From Ruicaihuangia caeni (GTDB lineage: Bacteria; Actinomycetota; Actinomycetes; Actinomycetales; Microbacteriaceae): a stretch of DNA of 64,000 bases. How positions within the stretch are numbered: the stretch's first letter is position 1; every line of letters starts with the position of its first letter. The translations under genes were made by a program, and so were the position numbers. Shown here one piece after another: positions 54,764 through 63,453 of the stretch. The DNA lies in contig NZ_JASATX010000001.1 in NCBI RefSeq assembly GCF_029952955.1, positions 434,001 to 498,000 of the forward strand, given 5' to 3'. Under the pieces are notes generated by a model. The model made no database searches. It was not told where the DNA came from and saw nothing but the letters and a program-made list of their open reading frames with translations.

Positions 54764-54770
54764 GGGGTCC

Positions 54771-55112
54771 ATGGCAAGGCTTGGAGAACTCGAACGCGCA
54801 GTCATGGACGCGCTGTGGGATGCTTCGGCGCCGCTCACCGCGAATGAGTTGCGCGACTGCCTCGCCGAGCGCGCGCTGGCGCAGACCACGATGCTCACCG
54901 TGCTGAGCCGGCTCGAGGCCAAGGGCTTCGTGGCGGCTGACGGCGATCGCCGCCCCAAACGATTCAGCGCTCGCCGCAGTCGTGCCGACCACACGGCCGA
55001 GCTCATGCTCGAGGTGCTCGGCAGCGCTTCGGATCGAGAGGCCGCACTGGCGCGGTTCGTCGACACGGTGACTCCCCGAGAGGCCGACACGCTCCGACGA
55101 CTGCTCGGCTGA
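54771..55112 (+). CDS. blaI: BlaI/MecI/CopY-family transcriptional repressor
   Basis: 113 residues. Winged helix-turn-helix in the first 80 residues (LGELERAVMDALWDASAPLTANELRDCLAERALAQTTMLTVLSRLEAKGFVAAD), dimerisation helices after. Family repressors bind dyad operators and are inactivated by cleavage by a BlaR1-type metallopeptidase; an M56 gene follows 4 bases downstream. Divergent from cydABDC, with two dyads between. Control of cyd by this repressor is inferred. Confidence 0.9.
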   Translation: MARLGELERAVMDALWDASAPLTANELRDCLAERALAQTTMLTVLSRLEAKGFVAADGDRRPKRFSARRSRADHTAELMLEVLGSASDREAALARFVDTVTPREADTLRRLLG

Positions 55113-55116
55113 GCCG

Positions 55117-56040
55117 ATGGCAATCGCTTGCGCAGCGATCGCGCTTCTCGCGGTGCTGCTGGCGTGGCCCGTGCCGGTGGTGCTGGCACGCGCTCGCTGG
55201 ACCACGAGATCGCCGGCGGTTGCGCTCGCTCTTTGGCAGGCGATCGCGCTCGGCGGCGGGCTCGCCATGATCGGATCGCTGCTGGGCTACGGGCTGCTGC
55301 CCACCGGGCTCGGGCTCGTCGAGGCTGTGCCCGTGTTCGCAGGGGCCTTGTTCGCCGGGCCGCTGCCGGCTGCGGTGGGTGTCACGCAAGGGCTGGCGTT
55401 GAGCGCCGCGGTGATCCTCGGCATCCATCTGCTGCTGAATCTCGCACGCACGGCTGCCGTGACCGAGCGTCAGCGCCGTCGGCACCGCGAGCTGGTCGGC
55501 CTGCTGAGCTCCCCGATCCCGTCGCAACCAGGGGCTCGGATGCTCGATCATCCCGCGCCTGTGGCCTATTGCCTGCCCGGCGTGCGCACGATCACCGTGC
55601 TCTCGCAGGGCCTCATCGAGCTGCTCGCCGACGACGAGCTCGAGGCGGTGCTGGCGCATGAGCGCACGCACCTGCGGCAGCAGCACCACCTCGTGCTGCT
55701 CGCCTTCAAAGCGTGGAACGCTGCGCTGCCGTGGTTCCCGATCGCGAATCGTGCAGAGCGCTCAGTCGCGGAACTGGTCGAGATGCTCGCCGACGACGAA
55801 GCACGGCGCACGGTGAGCGGGGAGACGCTCGCCCGCGCCATCAAGCGAGTCGGCAGTGCCTGGGAATCCCCGGATGCCTCGGGCACCGGCTACGTGCCCG
55901 ACGCCGTCGCGGTGCAGCGCCGCGCCGAGCGACTGGAGCCCGGGAACCGACCGCTCTCGCCCGCGGCTCGGAGCGCGGTGCTCGCCGGCTCCGCCGCGCT
56001 CGCGCTCGCCCCCGCGATCTTCATGCTCGGTCTTCTGTAG
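55117..56040 (+). CDS. M56-family membrane metallopeptidase (BlaR1-like)
   Basis: 307 residues. About four membrane helices (IACAAIALLAVLLAWPVPVV; VALALWQAIALGGGLAMIGSLLG; AALPAAVG-type helix; a C-terminal helix SAVLAGSAALALAPAIFML) and a cytoplasmic zinc domain with AHERTH (His181-Glu-Arg-Thr-His185) and EMLADDEARR downstream as the third ligand. No penicillin-binding sensor domain is attached, so it is a short M56 protein. By analogy with BlaR1, it cleaves the BlaI-type repressor upon an unknown signal. Confidence 0.88.
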   Translation: MAIACAAIALLAVLLAWPVPVVLARARWTTRSPAVALALWQAIALGGGLAMIGSLLGYGLLPTGLGLVEAVPVFAGALFAGPLPAAVGVTQGLALSAAVILGIHLLLNLARTAAVTERQRRRHRELVGLLSSPIPSQPGARMLDHPAPVAYCLPGVRTITVLSQGLIELLADDELEAVLAHERTHLRQQHHLVLLAFKAWNAALPWFPIANRAERSVAELVEMLADDEARRTVSGETLARAIKRVGSAWESPDASGTGYVPDAVAVQRRAERLEPGNRPLSPAARSAVLAGSAALALAPAIFMLGLL

Positions 56041-56080
56041 GCCCCGGATTCGTCCTATGGCCGGACGGCCCGGGGTGCGA

Positions 56081-56503
56081 TCACTCGTCGAAGGTGTTGA
56101 CCAGTGAGTGCGCTGCGCGCTCGAGATAGTCCCAGAGCGTCTCGTGCTGCAGCGGCGGCAGCTCCAGTGAGTCGACGGCGACGCGCATATGATGCAGCCA
56201 GCGATCGCGCGCGGCCGGGTTCACCTTGTACGCCGCGTGCCGCATCCTCAGGCGAGGATGGCCCCGTTCCCGGCTGTAGTCGGCCGGTCCGCCCCAGTAC
56301 TGCTCGAGAAAGCCCGTCAGTCGCTGGATCGCCCCTTCGAGATCGTGCTCGGGATACATGGGCCAGAGCAACTCGTCGCCGCGCACGCCCTCGTAGAAGC
56401 GTCGAACGAGCCGCTCGAAGGTCGCACGTCCGCCGACCTGAGCCCAAAAGGTCTCGAGCGCCGCATCGCCGTGCTCGCCGGTGCGGAGGGTCAGATCAGC
56501 CAT
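56081..56503 (-). CDS. glbO: Group II truncated haemoglobin GlbO
   Basis: 140 residues. 2/2 globin: FYEGVRGDELLWPMYPEHDLEGAIQRLTGFLEQYWGGP, then GHPRLRMRHAAYKV with proximal His89 and the WG8 Trp102 (RDRWLHHM). Numbering is 14 higher than in the Mycobacterium protein but the spacing agrees (His and Trp 13 apart). Binds O2 or NO and may protect or feed oxidases; close to cyd genes in the same region. The start overlaps the mscS stop by 8 bases. Confidence 0.93.
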   Translation of the reverse strand: MADLTLRTGEHGDAALETFWAQVGGRATFERLVRRFYEGVRGDELLWPMYPEHDLEGAIQRLTGFLEQYWGGPADYSRERGHPRLRMRHAAYKVNPAARDRWLHHMRVAVDSLELPPLQHETLWDYLERAAHSLVNTFDE

Positions 56504-57560
56504 GGTCCTTCGTGTCTTTCGGGTCGTTCGGGCGATGCGCGTCGTCGGCGCCCGTGTTCTTCTGCATGCGCAGCACGCCCTTGCGCCTCGGCGCGGTGTT
56601 GCGAGTGGGCAGGGGAGCCGTCTGCGGGGGCCGTGAACCCATCACACTCGTCGCCCCTTCGAATCCGCTGAGCACCACGCTATTCAGCGAGGGCAGTCGG
56701 ATGCCGGCATCGTCGAGCGCGCGCTTCAGGCGCGCCCTGAGTTCACGGCCCACGTCGTCACGGCTCGATGATCGCGCCTTGACGACGACTCGCACGATCA
56801 CGGCCTCATCCGAGATCGACTCGATGCCCCACACTTCCGGCCGCTCGAGGATGCGCGTGCGCCACTTCGAATTGGTGGCCATGTCATTCGCGGCGTCGAA
56901 CACCAGTTGCTGCACCTGGTCGATGTCGTGCTCATACGGGACTGCAAGGTCGGTGATCACGCGCGCCCACCCGAGCGACATATTGCCCACGCGCACGATC
57001 TCACCGTTGCGCACGAACCACAGCGTGCCGTTCACATCGCGCACATGCGTGATGCGGATGCCGACGTGCTCGATCACGCCCGTGGCGGGACCGAGGTCGA
57101 CCACATCGCCGACGCCGAACTGGTCTTCGCTCACCATGAACAGGCCGTTGAGGATGTCCTTGACGATGTTCTGCGCGCCGAAGCCGAGGCCCGCACCGAC
57201 TGCGGCGCTGATGACGGCGAACGCGGCGGTCGCGTTCGGCAGCAGGATCGCGATGAGCACGAGCGTGGTGACGACGATGACCGTTGCGGTGACGATGCTG
57301 TTGAACACGCCGCCGAGCGCCCGGGTGCGCTGCACGATCCGAACCGCGGCGAGCGGCGACGCCTGCAGGGCCTGGGTGTCTTCGACCTGGTTGCGCTTCT
57401 TGACGCCGGTCACGATGCGATGCACGACCCGCCTGATGACCGCGTGCAGCAGCAGGCGGACGACGACGGCGCCGACGATCACCAGTACTGCCGTGATGGG
57501 AATGCGCCAGGTCTCGTAGAACTCGGCCAGGCCGGCCCAGAACGTCGTGAACTCCTCCAT
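56496..57560 (-). CDS. Small-conductance mechanosensitive channel (MscS family)
   Basis: 354 residues. Membrane helices near 12-35, 75-95 and the pore-lining helix (AAVGAGLGFGAQNIVKDILNGLFMVSEDQFGVGDVVDLG). The cytoplasmic vestibule follows: VEHVGIRITHVRDVNGTLWFVRNGEIVRVGNMS, and the alpha/beta C-terminal domain (QLVFDAANDMATNSKW). It opens on hypo-osmotic shock and releases solutes. ATG 57560 is preferred (GAGGG spacing) over ATG 57566. The 3' end overlaps glbO. Confidence 0.9.
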   Translation of the reverse strand: MEEFTTFWAGLAEFYETWRIPITAVLVIVGAVVVRLLLHAVIRRVVHRIVTGVKKRNQVEDTQALQASPLAAVRIVQRTRALGGVFNSIVTATVIVVTTLVLIAILLPNATAAFAVISAAVGAGLGFGAQNIVKDILNGLFMVSEDQFGVGDVVDLGPATGVIEHVGIRITHVRDVNGTLWFVRNGEIVRVGNMSLGWARVITDLAVPYEHDIDQVQQLVFDAANDMATNSKWRTRILERPEVWGIESISDEAVIVRVVVKARSSSRDDVGRELRARLKRALDDAGIRLPSLNSVVLSGFEGATSVMGSRPPQTAPLPTRNTAPRRKGVLRMQKNTGADDAHRPNDPKDTKDHG

Positions 57561-57643
57561 GCGCATCCCTCAGCGTGAACGCGGTCCGTGCACCGGCGCA
57601 ACCCTCGCCGGAGCTTCTGGCGGGCACCAGTTCGGGATGACGA

Positions 57644-60181
57644 TCACCGCCGGTCGCGGTCCTGCGCGGCGAGCGCGCGCTCCACTCCGGCGAGCGCCTC
57701 GATCACGAGTCGCCGCAGCGCTGGCGGTTCAGGGTTCTCTTCGAGCCAGGCGCGAGTGGCCTCGGCCAGTTCGCGCGAGGCGAGTGGCGCGGGGTACAGA
57801 CCGACGATGATCGTCTCGGCCATGTGGTAGCTGCGTTCACTCCACACCGCGGCGATCTGGTCGAAGTAGCGCTCCACGAGCGGCTGGAGCAGCGTCGCGT
57901 CGTTCGCGTGCTGGAAGCCGAGCGCGGCGTTGCGCACGATCGCATTGGGCAGCGAAGTGTCGTTGATCACTGCCTCGAACGCTGCGAGCTTGCCCTCTGC
58001 AGTGGCGATCGTCGCGCGCGCTCGGGCTGCGGCCTGCTGGCCGTTCGCTGTGTTGTCGGCTTCAAGGGCCTTCGCGATCTCGGCTTCGCCCGCGGCACCG
58101 TTGAGCACGAGCCCCTCGAGCAGTTCCCATCCGAGGTCGGTATCGATCGCGAGGCCCTCGAGCGCGATGGCGCCATCGCGCAATCCGCGGAGCGTGTCGA
58201 CGTGCTCAGCGGTCGAGGCGAGACCCGCGAAGAACTTGACGAACTGGAACTGGGCGTCGCTTCCCGCTTCGGCCTGCTCGGCGAGACGCCAGAGGTCTGT
58301 CGCCGCCTGCTCGAGGATTCCCTGGCGCGTTGCCGGATCGACATACAGTCGCACCGTCGTCACCAGCTGATTCAACGTGGTGCGGATGGTCGTCGACTCC
58401 GTCTCCGCAGCGATGTTCTGCAGTACGAGGCGCACGTAGTCGCTCGGGCGAGTCTCGGCATCCCGCGTCGCATCCCATACCGCGCCCCACACGATCGCCC
58501 GGGCGAGCGGCTCATCGATATCGCTCAGGTGCGCGAGCGCGGTCTCGAGCGAGCGCTCGTCGAGGCGGATCTTCGCGTAGGTCAGGTCGTCGTCGTTCAG
58601 CAGCACCAGGTCGGGACGGCGGATGCCGGCGAGCTGGGGCACCTCGGTGCGCTCGCCGTCGACGTCGAGCTCAACTCGGTGCTCGCGCACGAGCTTGCCG
58701 TGGCGCAGGTTGTAGAAGCCGATTGCGAGGCGGTGCGGCCGGATGGTGGGGTAGTCGTCAGGGGCGCTCTGGAGCACTGCGAACGAGGTGATGGTCTCGC
58801 CGTCGTCTTCGATCTCGGCTCGAAGGGTGTTGACGCCGGCGGTCTCGAGCCAGAGCTTCGACCACTCGCCGAGCTCGCGGCCGCTGGTCGCCTCGAGCTC
58901 CACGAGCAGATCGCGCAGTTCGGTGTTGCCCCATTCGTGCTTCTTGAAGTACGCGGCAACGCCGGCGAAGAAGGCATCGCGGCCGACCCAAGCGACGAGT
59001 TGCTTGAGCACGCTGCCGCCCTTGGCGTAGGTGATGCCGTCGAAGTTGACGAGCACATCCTCGAGGTCGTTGATCTCGGCGACAACCGGGTGCGTCGAGG
59101 GGAGCTGGTCCTGGCGATACGCCCAGGTCTTCTCCATCGCCTGGAACGTCGTCCACGCCTCGTGCCACTCGGTCGCCTCGGCGGTGGCGATGGTCGAAGC
59201 CCACTCGGCGAACGACTCATTGAGCCAGAGGTCGTCCCACCACTTCATGGTCACGAGGTCGCCGAACCACATGTGAGCCAGCTCGTGCAGGATCGTCACG
59301 ACGCGGCGCTCCTTGACCGCATCCGTGACCTTGCTCCTGAAGACATAGGTCTCCGTGAACGTGACCGCGCCCGCATTCTCCATCGCGCCGGCATTGAACT
59401 CGGGCACGAAGAGCTGGTCGTACTTCTCGAACGGGTACGGGTAGTCGAAGTGCTCCTCGAAGTACGCGAATCCCTGCCGCGTCTTCTCGAAGACGTAGTC
59501 GGCGTCCATGTACTCCGACAGCGACGCCCTGCAGAACACGCCGAGCGGAATGGTACGGCCGTCGCTGCTGGTGAGCTCGCTCCGCACGACGTCGTACGGC
59601 CCCGCGACGAGCGCCGTGATGTACGACGAGATGCGCGGTGTCGGCGCGAACGACCACGTCGCAATATCGCCGCTCACGACCGGCTCGGGAGTCGGCGAGT
59701 TGCTGACGACCTGCCAGCGGGCGGGCGCCGTCACCGTGAAGCGGAAGGATGCCTTGAGATCAGGCTGCTCGAAGACGGCGAACATGCGGCGACTGTCGGG
59801 CACTTCGAACTGCGAGTACAGATAGACCTCGCCGTCGACGGGGTCGACGAAGCGGTGCAGGCCCTCACCCGTGTTCGTGTACTCGGCATCCGCGAGGATC
59901 TCGAGCACGTTCTGCTCGCGCAAGCCGTCGAGTTGCACGCGAGATTCGGCGAACACCGTGCGGGGGTCGAGGGCACGACCGTTGAGCACCACCTTGTGCA
60001 CTCGACGTGCGATCAGATCGATGAAGGTCGAAGCGCCGGGTTCGGCGGAGAACCGCACAGTGGTCGCCGAAGAGAACACCTCGTCGCTGACCGTCAGGTC
60101 GAGCGCCACGTCGTAGCTCGCGACCTCCACGAGGCGCTGTCGTTCCTGCGCTTCCAGACGGGTGAGGTTCTCTCCTGGCAC
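57644..60181 (-). CDS. pepN: Aminopeptidase N (M1 family)
   Basis: 845 residues. Exopeptidase of unspecific N-terminal residues. The exopeptidase motif GAMENAGAVTF and zinc site HELAH (His299, Glu300, His303) with WLNESFAEW (Glu322) are all present. The N-terminal beta domain and the C-terminal helical ERAP1-like domain (LSDIDEPLARAIVWGAVWDAT...) are complete. The start is GTG 60181, preceded by GAAGGAG. Single gene in its direction; the upstream region separates it from the divergent Rv2466c-like gene. Confidence 0.95.
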   Translation of the reverse strand: MPGENLTRLEAQERQRLVEVASYDVALDLTVSDEVFSSATTVRFSAEPGASTFIDLIARRVHKVVLNGRALDPRTVFAESRVQLDGLREQNVLEILADAEYTNTGEGLHRFVDPVDGEVYLYSQFEVPDSRRMFAVFEQPDLKASFRFTVTAPARWQVVSNSPTPEPVVSGDIATWSFAPTPRISSYITALVAGPYDVVRSELTSSDGRTIPLGVFCRASLSEYMDADYVFEKTRQGFAYFEEHFDYPYPFEKYDQLFVPEFNAGAMENAGAVTFTETYVFRSKVTDAVKERRVVTILHELAHMWFGDLVTMKWWDDLWLNESFAEWASTIATAEATEWHEAWTTFQAMEKTWAYRQDQLPSTHPVVAEINDLEDVLVNFDGITYAKGGSVLKQLVAWVGRDAFFAGVAAYFKKHEWGNTELRDLLVELEATSGRELGEWSKLWLETAGVNTLRAEIEDDGETITSFAVLQSAPDDYPTIRPHRLAIGFYNLRHGKLVREHRVELDVDGERTEVPQLAGIRRPDLVLLNDDDLTYAKIRLDERSLETALAHLSDIDEPLARAIVWGAVWDATRDAETRPSDYVRLVLQNIAAETESTTIRTTLNQLVTTVRLYVDPATRQGILEQAATDLWRLAEQAEAGSDAQFQFVKFFAGLASTAEHVDTLRGLRDGAIALEGLAIDTDLGWELLEGLVLNGAAGEAEIAKALEADNTANGQQAAARARATIATAEGKLAAFEAVINDTSLPNAIVRNAALGFQHANDATLLQPLVERYFDQIAAVWSERSYHMAETIIVGLYPAPLASRELAEATRAWLEENPEPPALRRLVIEALAGVERALAAQDRDRR

Positions 60182-60369
60182 GTGCCTGCTCCTTCGGTGG
60201 ACGACGTCGAGTGACGGCTTCGACTGACGGCTTCGAGCGAGACGACGCGTCGGCGTGTCGCCGCGATGATCAAGCCTAGCCCGCGAGTCGGACCCTCCAG
60301 CAGAAGCGCCGGACCTACCTCACGCCTGCACCCGAGATCGGGGGTGCCGGAGTGCTCAGACGCCTCGGG

Positions 60370-60375
60370 TACCGT
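60370..60375 (+). promoter_or_regulatory. -10 box (TACCGT), leaderless
   Basis: TACCGT followed by 7 bases and then ATG 60383. Confidence 0.5.
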
Positions 60376-60382
60376 GAACGGC

Positions 60383-60991
60383 ATGGCTGCTCCGACTCGC
60401 GTTGATTTCTGGTTCGACCCTTCCTGCCCTTGGGCTTGGATGGCCAGCAGATGGGTCGACGAGGTGGCTCGGCACCGCGAGGTTGAGATCGACTGGCGGA
60501 TCATGAGCCTGACGGTGCTGAACGAGAACAACGAGCTTCCCGACGACTACCGGACCATGCTCGACCGGGCCATCCGTTACGTGCGGCTCGTGACTGCAGT
60601 GCAAGAGCTCCACGGTCGCGAGCTCGTGAAGCCGCTCTACGACGCGCTCGGCGAGCGAATCCACCCGGGTGAGTCCGTCGACGCGGATGCCGTCATCGCC
60701 GGTGCACTGGAGGCGCTTGAACTCGACCCCGCGCTCGCCCGGTACGCAGACAGCGACGAGTTCGACGCGCAACTGAGGGCGAGCCATGCCGAGGGCATCG
60801 GTCGCGTCGGTCAGGACGTGGGCACGCCGATCATCTCGGTGGACGGGGTGGCGTTCTTCGGCCCTGTGATCTCACCGGCGCCGCGGGGCGACGACGCGCT
60901 GCGTCTCTGGGACGGCGTCGTCGCCGCAGCCTCCTACGACGGCTTCTTCGAGCTCAAGCGCTCGCGTACTCGCGGTCCGCAGTTCGACTGA
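60383..60991 (+). CDS. DsbA-fold protein, mycothiol-dependent nitroreductase Rv2466c-like
   Basis: 202 residues. DsbA-like thioredoxin fold with inserted helical domain. VDFWFDPSCPWAWMASRWVDEV carries a CPWA motif (Cys15) where the Mycobacterium Rv2466c has CPWC, so only one active-site cysteine remains. SLTVLNENNELPDD and the C-terminal VGTPIISVDGVAFFGPVISPAPRGDDALRLWDGV match the family, with the cis-Pro in GTPII. It depends on mycothiol in relatives; a monothiol mechanism is inferred here. The 3' end overlaps the next gene tail to tail by 38 bases. Confidence 0.85.
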   Translation: MAAPTRVDFWFDPSCPWAWMASRWVDEVARHREVEIDWRIMSLTVLNENNELPDDYRTMLDRAIRYVRLVTAVQELHGRELVKPLYDALGERIHPGESVDADAVIAGALEALELDPALARYADSDEFDAQLRASHAEGIGRVGQDVGTPIISVDGVAFFGPVISPAPRGDDALRLWDGVVAAASYDGFFELKRSRTRGPQFD

Positions 60992-61703
60992 CCGTTCCGC
61001 TCGGGGCGGTTGCCGCGGATGCGGTCTGCTCGGCGACGCGCTCGGTATCGACGAACTGGTGCGCGAGTTCGATGCCGCGCTTCAGAAGTCGGCGGAGTCG
61101 GGCATCGTTGTCATCGACACAGGCCAGCGCGATGCCGTCGACCGCGCTCTGCACGAGGCACCGGCAATGGCGCGCCGACATTTCGCGGGGCAGCTTGCGC
61201 AAGTACCGGCCAAGGAAACCGCGCGCCCACCGCTCGGCCGCTGGAGCTGAGCTGAACGCAGCGTGAAGCCGGCCACGCATGTCGTCGGGCATGCCGCCCT
61301 GCGCATCCAGCGTTGCCTCCAACACGAGCGCTCCGACCGCGAGCGAGCGTTGCCGCTCTTCGAATGCCACCGGGAGCGCTGCTGCCGAGGCCTCGAGCGC
61401 GAGCAGCATGTCGAGCCGCACATCGTCGGTCGTCAAGCCGATGACCGACGGGATCATGGGCGCCAACTCATTGCGGGCGGCGTCGCTCGTGCAGTCATTG
61501 ACCATGCGCGCAAGATTCGCGAGCCCCGCGTGCGTGCACTTCGGATGATCGCTCCATCGCTCGCCCGCAAGGTACGACGCGAACTCCATGAAGCACGCGC
61601 CGCGGCGCGGATTCCTGTGTCGACCGGCCGAGAGAATCGGCATGAGCGGTGACATCGTTGTCGGGTTCATCTGAGCCACCTCCGCTAGGGGCGTGTGCGT
61701 CAT
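60954..61703 (-). CDS. Conserved actinobacterial protein, function unknown
   Basis: 249 residues from ATG 61703, which follows AAAGGAGC at a good distance. The most conserved-looking block is GACFMEFASYLAGERWSDHPKCTHAG, followed by helical repeats (LANLARMVNDCTSDAARNELAPMIPSVIGLT and DVRLDMLLALEASAAALPVAFEERQR). Cysteines in FMEFAS-proximal GACF and in PKCTH could bind a metal or form a redox pair. The C-terminus has a low-complexity Ala/Thr tail. I do not recognise a function; it lies convergent with the thiol protein and upstream of rpiB on the other strand. Confidence 0.7.
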   Translation of the reverse strand: MTHTPLAEVAQMNPTTMSPLMPILSAGRHRNPRRGACFMEFASYLAGERWSDHPKCTHAGLANLARMVNDCTSDAARNELAPMIPSVIGLTTDDVRLDMLLALEASAAALPVAFEERQRSLAVGALVLEATLDAQGGMPDDMRGRLHAAFSSAPAAERWARGFLGRYLRKLPREMSARHCRCLVQSAVDGIALACVDDNDARLRRLLKRGIELAHQFVDTERVAEQTASAATAPSGTVSRTADREYASA

Positions 61704-61872
61704 ACCAATGTGCTCCTTTCGGGGGCCAAGATCAATGGTTCTCGGCCTCAGTTCGCTGTGTGATCTCCGTGTGCTCACCGGCTCCGCGAGTGATGCCGAC
61801 GTGCGAACGCAGAGGGATCGCGAGCGGTGCGCCCCGGCATCCGGAGCAGCCGGCTCGCCCGGTACCGCTGCA

Positions 61873-61878
61873 TAGACT
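61873..61878 (+). promoter_or_regulatory. -10 box (TAGACT) of rpiB, leaderless
   Basis: TAGACT followed by 7 bases and then ATG 61886. Confidence 0.6.
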
Positions 61879-61885
61879 TGGGCCC

Positions 61886-62371
61886 ATGCGCATCCACATC
61901 GCCACCGACCACGCCGGTCTGGAGTTCAGCCGCGATCTTCAAGAGCACCTCGAGCGTGAAGGGCATGAGGTGATCGATCACGGGCCGAAGGAGTACGACC
62001 CGCTCGACGACTACCCCTCGTTCTGCATCAACGCGGCGCGCGCCGTGGTCGCCGACCAGCGGGCGGGCATCGAGGCGCTGGGCGTCGTGTTCGGCGGCTC
62101 GGGCAATGGTGAGCAGATGGCAGCGAACAAAGTCGAAGGCGCGCGCGCCGCGCTGGTCTGGAACCACGACACGGCTCGCCTCGCCCGCGAGCACAACGAT
62201 GCCAACGTCATTTCGATCGGTGCCCGGCAGCACTCGATCGATGAGGCGGTGCTCTTCATCGACGCCTTCATCGCGACCCCGTTCTCCGGGGAGGAGCGCC
62301 ATGCGCGCCGCATCGCGCAGCTCGCCGAATACGAGACGACGGGCGCGATAGCGGGCCACGAGATCCACTGA
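61886..62371 (+). CDS. rpiB: Ribose-5-phosphate isomerase B
   Basis: 161 residues. Interconverts ribose-5-phosphate and ribulose-5-phosphate in the pentose phosphate pathway. IHIATDHAGLEFSRDLQEHLEREGHEVIDHGP starts the fold; VFGGSGNGEQMAANKVEGARAALVWNHDTARLAREHNDANVISIGARQ holds the anion-hole GGSGNGE loop and catalytic-base Glu (no Cys, as in the mycobacterial type). Overlaps the glycosylase gene by one base (TGATG). Confidence 0.95.
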   Translation: MRIHIATDHAGLEFSRDLQEHLEREGHEVIDHGPKEYDPLDDYPSFCINAARAVVADQRAGIEALGVVFGGSGNGEQMAANKVEGARAALVWNHDTARLAREHNDANVISIGARQHSIDEAVLFIDAFIATPFSGEERHARRIAQLAEYETTGAIAGHEIH

Positions 62372-63390
62372 TGCCCGAGGGTCACTCCGTACACCGCATC
62401 GCCCGCCAGTTCGCCGAGCACTTCGTCGGGCACACTGTGCGCGCCTCGTCGCCGCAAGGGCGGTTCGCCGCCGGCGCGGCGAAGATCGATGGGCGAGTGA
62501 TGACCGATGCCCGAGCGGTCGGCAAGCACATGTTCCTGGAGTTCGGGGGCGGCGACTGGCTCAGGGTGCACCTGGGCATGTACGGCGCCTGGGACTTCAC
62601 GGGCGACGTCACGGTGTCTGCCACGGCAACGCTGGCTGACGACGATGCGGAGGGTGCCGAAGGACGCTCTGACGACGATTCCGGTGACGGGTCGCCCGAT
62701 CGGTCCGCTGGTTCTCCCATCATCGACGCCGCTGCAGAGGACTCGCTGCACAGCATCGGAGCACCGCGACGCACGCGGCTGCGAATGGCGGAGCGCGAGA
62801 AGCAGGGCGAGGACATCGATGTGTTCCCGCCCGAGCCGATCGGACAGGTTCGCGTGCGACTCCTGACCGAGTCGTCGTGTGCCGACCTCCGGGGACCGAC
62901 CGCCTGCGAGGTCATCACGGCCGATGAGGTGGCAGCGGTGATCGCTCGGCTCGGCCCCGACCCGCTCGTCGACAGCCCCGAGGAGGGCGAGGAACGGTTC
63001 ACCGCCGCCGTTCGCAGGCGAGCGACCCCGATCGGCGTGCTGCTCATGGACCAGTCGATCGTGAGCGGGATCGGCAACATCTATCGCGCGGAACTGCTGT
63101 TCCGTGCCGGCCTCGACCCGCACACCCCGGGAAAGCAGGTGCCCGAGGACTTGGTCAGGGAGTTGTGGCGCGACTGGACGAGGCTCTTGGTCGACGGCGT
63201 GCGCGTCGGTCAGATGATGACCATGGACGGACTCGACGAAGAGGCGTATCGGCGCGCGCTCGTGCACCGGGATGACCGGCACTGGGTATATCACCGCGCA
63301 GGGTTGCCCTGCAGGGTATGCGGCACGAACATCGCGATGGAACTCGTGGCCGGGCGCAAGCTCTACTGGTGTCCTGTCTGCCAGACCTGA
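62371..63390 (+). CDS. Fpg/Nei-family DNA glycosylase (endonuclease VIII-like)
   Basis: 339 residues. Base-excision repair glycosylase/AP lyase with catalytic Pro2-Glu3 (MPEGHSVHR). H2TH domain (LLMDQSIVSGIGNIYRAELLFRAGLDP) and a C-terminal zinc finger (CRVCG...CPVC). The middle contains an acidic low-complexity insertion at about 85-120 (ADDDAEGAEGRSDDDSGDGSP), which lengthens it beyond the usual 260-290 residues. Nei1-like in actinobacteria: removes oxidised pyrimidines. The stop codon lies in a tandem repeat that carries three in-frame stops. Confidence 0.92.
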   Translation: MPEGHSVHRIARQFAEHFVGHTVRASSPQGRFAAGAAKIDGRVMTDARAVGKHMFLEFGGGDWLRVHLGMYGAWDFTGDVTVSATATLADDDAEGAEGRSDDDSGDGSPDRSAGSPIIDAAAEDSLHSIGAPRRTRLRMAEREKQGEDIDVFPPEPIGQVRVRLLTESSCADLRGPTACEVITADEVAAVIARLGPDPLVDSPEEGEERFTAAVRRRATPIGVLLMDQSIVSGIGNIYRAELLFRAGLDPHTPGKQVPEDLVRELWRDWTRLLVDGVRVGQMMTMDGLDEEAYRRALVHRDDRHWVYHRAGLPCRVCGTNIAMELVAGRKLYWCPVCQT

Positions 63391-63420
63391 ACCTGCCAGA
63401 CCTGAACCTGCCAGATTTGA
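63378..63420 (+). repeat. 15-bp tandem repeat (2.9 copies) spanning the glycosylase stop
   Basis: CTGCCAGACCTGAAC twice plus a diverged third copy. Each copy has an in-frame TGA, so the gene ends in the first and two more stops follow in frame. Confidence 0.85.
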
Positions 63421-63453
63421 GCAGGGATGCCGTCTTGCTGCCGCAGCCGCGGA

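Noticed and set aside
57824-60214. 796-residue plus-strand ORF
   Set aside because: Entirely antisense to pepN, whose zinc motif and length are complete.
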